Of a stretch of DNA of 64,000 bases, positions 57,516 through 64,000 are shown piece after piece. The DNA comes from Sipunculus nudus (taxonomy: Eukaryota > Annelida > Sipuncula > Golfingiida > Sipunculidae), in assembly GCA_026874595.1 (NCBI GenBank), contig CM049306.1, forward strand, positions 3,114,019-3,178,018. The letters are read 5' to 3'. The notes beneath the pieces were generated by a model, which was not told the origin of the DNA, did no database searches, and worked only from the letters and a program-made list of their open reading frames with translations. The position numbers were made by a program, and so were the translations under genes. Within the stretch, counting starts at the first letter, position 1; the number at the start of each line of letters is the position of its first letter.

Positions 57516-58711
57516 TTAAGGTTTTCACAATTTTTTCAAGACTGACCTCAAAACATCATGACCTTTTGCCTGTTTGACTTGGGGTATTTAAGCATGACCT
57601 GTGGTTACTGCAATTCATTTAATCATTACCAATTAACAAACATAAGGTAAGCAAGGATGAGAGACATTTCAAGACGGCCAGACAAAAAAGCTTAAGATTT
57701 TTAATTATCTTTTTTAAAAGTCATCACTACAGTTTATTTTAAATTTAAAAACTCATGACTTTTTATGGTGTGGGAACCTAGGGAAACAAGGTCAACAAAT
57801 CAAGGAAAGGTGGTACGGGTAAACCTTAAAAATTCAATATAAATTCCAGCAATAACAGAATGAAAACAGAGGGGAGGGGAGTTGCTCCTGGATAATATTT
57901 CATAGATGTCTCAATAACTATGATTTTACATATTCAAAAGTCTGATTTTCACCATCTCTTTTAAAAATTTACAGAGCTTGTCCCCAGTTTTATTTTAACA
58001 CCAAGGCATGTTTCCTATTCTGGTTAAAACATTTTGTGTCATAGAAGGGATGCCCAGCATTTCAAAATAATGTAACTTCATGATTTTACCCTGAGTTTTC
58101 CCTGTTGAATTTGACACTTCAAGGATAATTGTTTTGATCTAAGCAAGGTATTTCAATCATTAAATGCCACTATAGCAATTACTCCAGTGATGGTGCTGGT
58201 AACATTAACAAAAAGACAAAATATGACAGACCATTTGCTCATTTGAGTCAAACAAAGCACCTGACATTTCCTGATTTGAGGGAATTTTTGGTAAAAAAAA
58301 ACCTGGTCCTAACTAGAAAAAGGAAAAGCTTTTTTCCAGGTTTCTTCTTATATCCAAAATGGCTTTGAGACCTGAAAGAAAATTCCATGTCCTGACTGAG
58401 CCACAGACAAGTAACACCCTACCCTAGACCTTATCCGAAACAAGAATCAACAACATATAAATCAACAACATATAACCTCATGAAACCCCTCCCCACACTG
58501 TTACCCAATTCATGTAAAAATCCTCTCCCCAAAACCTGACCTGACCCAAACAAACAGCACGTCCCTCAGACACCATTCACTGTTGCATTTACATACCTTA
58601 TGGACTTAAAAATTTGATGATCAAATCAAACAGGGGTCCCAGTTTTAATAAAAAAAAAAATCCCTGAATTTTCTGGCATGAAATTTTCATAAATGTAGGT
58701 GATTCATTTTT
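57516..58711. other. Intron or intergenic sequence, nothing recognised
   Basis: No repeat family, tandem array or GTPase-like exon detected on either strand. If the ARL-like gene extends beyond the window, this is part of its upstream intron. Confidence 0.4.
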
Positions 58712-60479
58712 AGCTCGGCTGACTATAAGTCATCTGAGCTATAGTTGTGGTCCATTGTCCGTCGTCCATCTGTCTGTCTGTCCGTCCTGGTGTCCCTCCA
58801 TAAGACAGGCACTTTCGACACCGTTGGACCTACGAATCTGAAATTCAGCATACTGTTAAGTGTCCCCAAAATCTCCTACCAAACCGAAAACTGGGTAACT
58901 GTGACCTTGTTCCTTCGAAAAATTAAGGAAAAACTTCAAATTTCCATTAAAAACCTATTATTAACACTTCAGGACTGCCTAATATCAAAACCACTTACTT
59001 ATCTGTTTTTCTTAATATTTATCAGAAGTATTCTTCTATATATTTCCTATACACATGCCAGAAATTAAGTCTGTAAAGTTTAATTTCTTTAAGTTATGGG
59101 CCCAAACATATTGGACTTTGTAAAAAAATAAGGAAAAACATTTTACTCACGATTCAATTGTATACCCAAAATTAGATCTGTATTTTGTAAATTTTATAAG
59201 TTATTAGCATAAACATAAAATCAGTACCTTATACTTTACCCAACTTTGACCATGGCACTTTTTTCCTGTGAGTATGGTTGACTTAATTTTCACAGCATGT
59301 AAACATAAGTATTTAATTTGTTTAGATCTGAAATTTGAATATAAAAGGTTGAAAATAAGGCTAGTTATTAAATTTTTTCATGAGGCTCTGTTGTAGTCAC
59401 TTGCCTTGTTCCAGATACAGGTAGGCATCTCCAGGTCACTGGAAGTCAGCTATGCCAGGGTTCCTGATTTGTTACAGTCACTGGGGGAGATCCCCTGCTG
59501 TGACAGGTGTACGATTGTTCTCATATCATACCCCCCCCCCCTGAATATAAAAATATACATTTGTATGCATGATGTGGTGTTATATGACAAGATTGAGATT
59601 TATGATGATGCAATTTAGAATTATGAATCAACTTTTATATTCAGAAATATATGTTATATTGGAAATGTACAGAAATTAAAACTTTAAAAAATGAGGATCT
59701 AATACAAACATGTGTTTATTATGTTTCAGCCTCAGCAGAATTGGAGATCAGGCTTTTTCCCTGAATGTGTATGCAAAATGGTTGTTAATCCCACCATCCC
59801 CCCCCCCTCCCCCCTCCCCCAGCTGTCATTGATCCTTTGCAACTGTGCACTGGGACATTAGTTTTTATAGCAAATGTGTATAATTTTTTTTTTTAATTTG
59901 AAAAACAATTGGTTCAGAAAAAATAAGATCTAACTGAAACATATTCATGCCTCAGGAGAATGTAACACAAAATGATCAGCTCTGACTGTCCATCATCTCT
60001 CCATTATCATTAAATATATATATTAATTATGAAATTTTTCCTTTAAGCACTGTTCAAATAACTTTCATATGCTGTATGTGTATGGATTTAAGCTATTAAA
60101 GTCTGAAATTTGAAAGCAACTTGTATATTCAGATGTGTAATATTGCAGATGAAAAACTTTAAAATATTAAAATACATTGTCAGCTTTGTATGTCTAACAG
60201 TCTGTTTGTCCTTTTTTAAATATTATGTAATTATGAATGAACTATTTTATCCTGTAAGTATTGTTGAATTAAGTGAAAATCCTATATGTACACTATATTA
60301 ATACAGAGATGTTGTAACTCCCATCATTCCAGCCCTCCCCCCCCCCCCCCCCCCCTAACCACCACCAAGTCCTTGCATCTGGGGACTGGGGACATCAGTT
60401 ATATTTCAACTGTATACATTTTATAAAATTAAAAAAAAATACATATATTTAATAATATATATTATGTAAAATAGATCCA

Positions 60480-60745
60480 ATTGAGCAAATGTGTAAACTA
60501 CTGAACTGTCAACAATTTATCAAAAAGCCAGCCAAATGATCATGGTAATAATATACATCTTATGTTCACAAACTGCTCACATGCTTCAATTTTGACTTTA
60601 GAGAATGCATGGTTTGGTCACAAAATATTATTTGCAACAATTTCTTACTCATCAATACAAACCAATCATGTCAACCAGCCATGGCATATATTACCTTTTC
60701 CTCTAAGACTTGATCTCCATTTGATATTATTTTAGATTTTTTTGT
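60480..60745 (+). pseudogene. Endonuclease-like retrotransposon fragment, second copy
   Basis: Nucleotide-level relative of 29192-29470: GTGTAAACTACTGAACTGTC, CACAAACTGCTCACATGCTT and CACAAAATATTATTTGCAAC are shared. The frame is broken (frameshift near AGCCAGCCAAATGATC). Confidence 0.5.
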
Positions 60746-60776
60746 CAGGCTGGGTCAGGCAGTAATTACCAGAGAG

Positions 60777-60777
<1 letters not shown>

Positions 60778-60821
<44 letters not shown>

Positions 60822-60822
60822 A
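60778..60822. repeat. (TC)n microsatellite
   Basis: About 22 uninterrupted TC dinucleotides. It is preceded by GGGTCAGGCAGTAATTACCAG, which also flanks the GA tract at 12944-13092 in reverse orientation, so both belong to the same element position. Confidence 0.95.
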
Positions 60823-61369
60823 CTCTATGCCTCCCTTCTGCCCTCCACCCCATTCTGTTGACAGGTACTATAAACCTGATTTATTTGATTTATATGTTAA
60901 TGCAATTAAGAAATGTGAATCAACTGAAATATTCACATAAATCTGTTATACTCTAAATGTATAGTTACATTTTCAAACCTGAAAAAAAAAATGATGCTAT
61001 AAAAAAAGAAATTTATGTAAAAATTGTTCATAATTTCTGCCTGGTTTAAATATTTAAAAATTATGAATAAACTTTTTTTCCTGTAAGCACTGATTAATTA
61101 AATTTCATATCCTGTAAGTATATGCAAGGGTATTGTAACTCCCACCATATGCTTCACCCACCCCGCTAAGTCCTTGCTCTTTGGCACTATGAACAATTGT
61201 TCTATTGCTATAGCATAAAATTTAATATTTGAAGAAAATATACACAGAGAGACAGAGGCATTGTAATGCCCATCATAACCCCCCCCCCCCCCCCCAAATC
61301 AAGTCCTTCCGCCTGTGGAGTGGGGACCTTATTACAACTGTATACATACCATAAAATGGAAAAAAAAAT

Positions 61370-61560
61370 TAGATCTCATTAGCCAAATGTGTAAAATGTT
61401 GAACTGTCAACAGCCTGTCAAAAAGGTATCCAATGGAAACGCATGGTCAGATCTCAAAATATTATTTGCAACAATTTCTTCAATCATATCAACCAGCCAT
61501 GGCCTAGATTACCTCTTTCTCTCAGACTTTATCTACATTTCATAATATTTTAGATTTTAA
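61370..61560 (+). pseudogene. Endonuclease-like retrotransposon fragment, third copy
   Basis: A shorter, internally deleted relative of 29192-29470: it retains GTGTAAAATGTTGAACTGTC and AAAATATTATTTGCAACAAT but lacks the middle part. Confidence 0.45.
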
Positions 61561-62275
61561 CCTTACAGGTGTCTAAGTACCGTTGAATGCTCCGTCCCCT
61601 CTCTCTCTATCTCCTTTTCTCTCTACATCCAACCCTCCTTGCTGCCCACACTGTTCCCTTCTCCGAACCCCATACCAATGTTAGCCTCAGTAAACAAGAA
61701 CAAGATGAATCAGATATATTCATATTTTTATATATTGTATAACTATTTGTTACCTATGTACATGCCAGAAATTATGTCAATACTGTTTAATATGTAGACA
61801 TGGTGGGCATCAATATAATGTACCTTGTCAGGACCTAAGAAATATCATGTCATACAGTCACAATTCATAGATCCCCTCTTCAGCATAGTTATAATCATAA
61901 CATTATATCTGTCAAATTGAAATCTTGAGGACTTCCATACACTATAGATCCTTCAACAAACAGCCTTATCATCATTCTACCACTGGGTCCACTGCTTAGT
62001 GTGCTGTCATTGCATTCATATTTGCTCAAATATATCACTATTTTCAACAGCTCCCAAATAAATAAAAAATAAACCACTATATTAACTCCATATTAACCCA
62101 TCAGTCAGGTTATTTCATACATCATTTACTCACATATATTACATTATATTCCTTTATAATAGCCCAACATTTCCATGATATTCATAAGGTTTGTCGACTA
62201 AATATAGTATCACAATGGTGATACATTTATAGTCCAATCACGAACAGCTGAGTGCCATGACCCATGGGTCCCTTA

Positions 62276-62390
62276 TTATAGCTAACCTGTGAGCTTATGC
62301 GATGGAATGCCGTCATCTGTCATCTGTACGTTAAACCATACCATCTTGAAAACTACAGGAGCTAGCATAATGAGATTTTATTTAAAAAAA
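62276..62390 (+). repeat. 'AACCTGTGAGCTTATGC' repeat fragment
   Basis: TAGCTAACCTGTGAGCTTATGC and the following TCTGTACGTTAAACC match the start motif seen at 24050. It is cut off by the CAAGGG element inserted at 62391; its missing continuation resumes at about 63586. Confidence 0.65.
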
Positions 62391-63585
62391 CAAGGGACCT
62401 ATGGGTCACTGTGCTCAGCTGACGTTAACCTTGAAGGTAAAAATCTAAAATAATATCAAATGGAGATAAAGGTGTAAGAGGAAGAGGTAATAAAGGCCAT
62501 GGTTGGTTTATATGATTGGTTTGTATTGATGGGCAAGAAATTGTTGCAAAAAATATTTTTTGACCTGACCATGCGTTTCCTAATGTTGAAACTAAAGCAT
62601 GTGAGCAGTTTGTGAACAAATGATCTGTACTATTACCTTGATCATTAGTTGGTTTTTTGATTAACTGTTGACATTTCAGTAGTTTACACATTTTTTCTAT
62701 TGAATCAATTTTTTTGTATAATATATTTGGGTGGTGATTTGGGTGGTGATATGAGAATAACTGTACACCTGTCACAGCAGGGGATCTCCCCCAGTGACTG
62801 TAACAAATCAGAAACCCTGGCATAGCTGACTTCCAGTGACCTGGAGTGGGACCCTGCATCTGTAATCAAAGCAAGTGACTACAGAAAAAAAATCAATAAC
62901 TAGCTTAATTTTCAAGCTTTTATTTTCAAATTTCAGATTTAATCAAACTAAATATTTATGTTTACATGCTGTGAAAATTAAATCAATGGTGCTTACAGGA
63001 AAAAAACGTGCCATGGTCAAAGTTGGGCAAAATTTAAGGTACTGATTTTTTTTTTAATGCTAATAACTTAAAAAATTTACAAAATTCAGATCTAATTTTG
63101 GGTAAACAATTGAATCTAAATTAAACATAGTTATGTACTTGAGAAAATAGACTCTAGTTTCAAAATTTTTCACGTTAAGTGAGTTATTATTTTTCCTGAT
63201 TTTTTACAAAGTCCATTATGTTTGGGCCCATAACTAAAAGAATTTTTACTTTACATACTTAATTTCTGGCATGTACATAGGAACTATATAGAGGAATGTT
63301 TATGGAAAATTTGAGGAAAAACAGATGAGTGGTTTTGATATTAGGCAGTCCTGAAGTGTGAAAATAGGATTTTAATAAAATATTGAGGTTTTTCCTTAAT
63401 TTCTCAAAGGAATGAAGTCGCAAAGACCCAGTTTTCGGCTTGGTAGGAGATCTTGGGGACATCTAACATTATGCCGAATTTTGGATTCCTAGGTCAAAAC
63501 GTGCCACATCTACGGACGGACAGACGGACGGAAGACGGACAATGGACCACGACTATAGCTCAGATGACTTATAGTCAGCTGAGCT
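62391..63585 (+). mobile_element. CAAGGG...GAGCT element, 1.2-kb copy
   Basis: 5' end CAAGGGACCTATGGGTCAC at 62391, 3' hairpin ending GTCAGCTGAGCT at 63585. AA lies on both sides (AAAAAAA before, AATAAG after). It carries a reversed endonuclease-like fragment (62420-62705), a reversed GC-rich segment (62768-62850) and a (GGAC)n tract near 63515. It splits another repeat into 62276-62390 and 63586-64000. Confidence 0.8.
62420..62705 (-). pseudogene. Endonuclease-like retrotransposon fragment, reversed copy
   Basis: On the - strand it contains the runs CKLLKCQQLIKKPTND, TDHLFTNCSHA and WSGQKIFFATIS, close to those at 29192. It is open through its length, with no reverse transcriptase nearby. 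Confidence 0.5.
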
Positions 63586-64000
63586 AATAAGCCATCTGAA
63601 AAACTTCATCGGATTTTGCTTATTTTTTGGCTAACTCCATGTTCTTTCTCCATTTTATAGAGAAAAAGCTAAAAACCTTTAGAAATCTTTTCCTCTGAAA
63701 CAGTCCAGCCAAATTGGTCAATATTTCACAGAAATAATCTCTTATACCATTTCTCTCAAGTGTGTTCAAATGGTACAAGATTGGTGAATTTTGGCCGAGT
63801 TACAGGAAGCTGAACTTAGTCATCTGCCCAAAAAAGCATACTAATATGACAATCTCAGAAACGGCCCGAGCTATCATCACCAAATTATATGCCAGTGTTG
63901 GTCACATGAGTTATATATGAAATTCAGGTATTTGTAGCGCCACCTGCATTGACCTTTTTTGTATGGGGGGTCATCAGTCATCTGTACATTAACCCAATAT
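63586..64000 (+). repeat. Core-repeat sequence of the 'CTGTGAGCTTATGC' family
   Basis: Starts AAGCCATCTGAAAAACTTCA and runs parallel to 24160-24540, including a GTAGCGCCACCTGCATTGAC run at about 63936. It continues past the window edge. Confidence 0.65.

Larger units (their letters stand above)
58712..62275 (-). mobile_element. CAAGGG...GAGCT element, long reverse copy or composite
   Basis: Begins with the AGCT hairpin end (AGCTCGGCTGACTATAAGTC) and a GTCC/GTCTG tract. It ends with the reverse complement of the CAAGGG motif (CAGCTGAGTGCCATGACCC, then ATGGGTCCCTTA at 62275), flanked by TT. It is 3.56 kb. It contains several poly-C tracts (59530, 59799, 60338, 61280) and two endonuclease-like fragments, suggesting internal duplication. 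Confidence 0.6.

Noticed and set aside
53185-64000. Search for the P-loop exon of the ARL-like gene
   Set aside because: No GxxxxGK(S/T)-encoding run on the - strand could be found by eye, so no exon is reported.

Overview
The window looks like nuclear DNA of a bivalve mollusc. It is AT-rich, gene-poor and intron-rich. It is packed with repeats of the kind known from bivalves: tandem cores, then (ACGG/ACAG)n-type microsatellites, then short hairpin ends, like the 'pearl' elements of oysters and clams. There is no operon structure, ribosome binding site or CRISPR array. Only two protein-coding genes could be supported, and both are split by large repeat-filled introns.

Gene 1 is a HIG1-domain protein of the HIGD2A (Rcf1-like) type on the + strand. 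Exon 1 is at 20361-20526 and exon 2 at 40199-40389, separated by a 19.7-kb intron. The joined frame gives 118 aa with the type-2 Q-x3-R-x-R-x3-Q motif. Polyadenylation signals follow at 40920 and 40945. Gene 2 is an ARL9/ARL10-like small GTPase on the - strand. Two 3' coding exons are seen (53184-53003 and 47691-47521); joining them restores the NKxD motif across a 5.3-kb intron. Its P-loop exon(s) were not found and may lie beyond 64000. The genes converge. HIGD2A and ARL10 are also close neighbours on human 5q35.2, so this may be ancient microsynteny.

The rest is mobile and tandem DNA. 1-4446: a 35-bp minisatellite, a hairpin-ended element and a 45-bp tandem repeat. 5345-6468: a hAT-like element with a near-perfect 8-bp target duplication. 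6986-10600: two core-repeat arrays full of TGACCTTTGACCT-type motifs around a 27-bp satellite. 10635-18921: pieces and one complete copy of a CAAGGG...GAGCT element, broken by an 826-bp TIR transposon. 20.5-40 kb (intron of gene 1): more copies, including one insertion whose exact empty site is preserved in another copy, a hAT dimer and a solo-LTR candidate. 42.6-44.5 kb: another complete CAAGGG element. 45.4-47.2 kb: a 48-bp minisatellite beside gene 2. 47.8-55.2 kb (introns of gene 2): a minisatellite that repeats the exon edge and splice donor, a nested 4.6-kb TIR element and a 36-bp satellite. 55.4-57.5 kb: TIR elements. 58.7-64 kb: CAAGGG elements carrying decayed retrotransposon endonuclease fragments.

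No intact transposase, reverse transcriptase or helicase was found, so the mobile elements here look non-autonomous or dead. The most interesting signals are the Helentron/pearl-like family with its precise insertion record, the amplified splice donor in the ARL gene, the nuclear-receptor-type motifs carried by repeats, and the HIGD2A-ARL10 neighbourhood.
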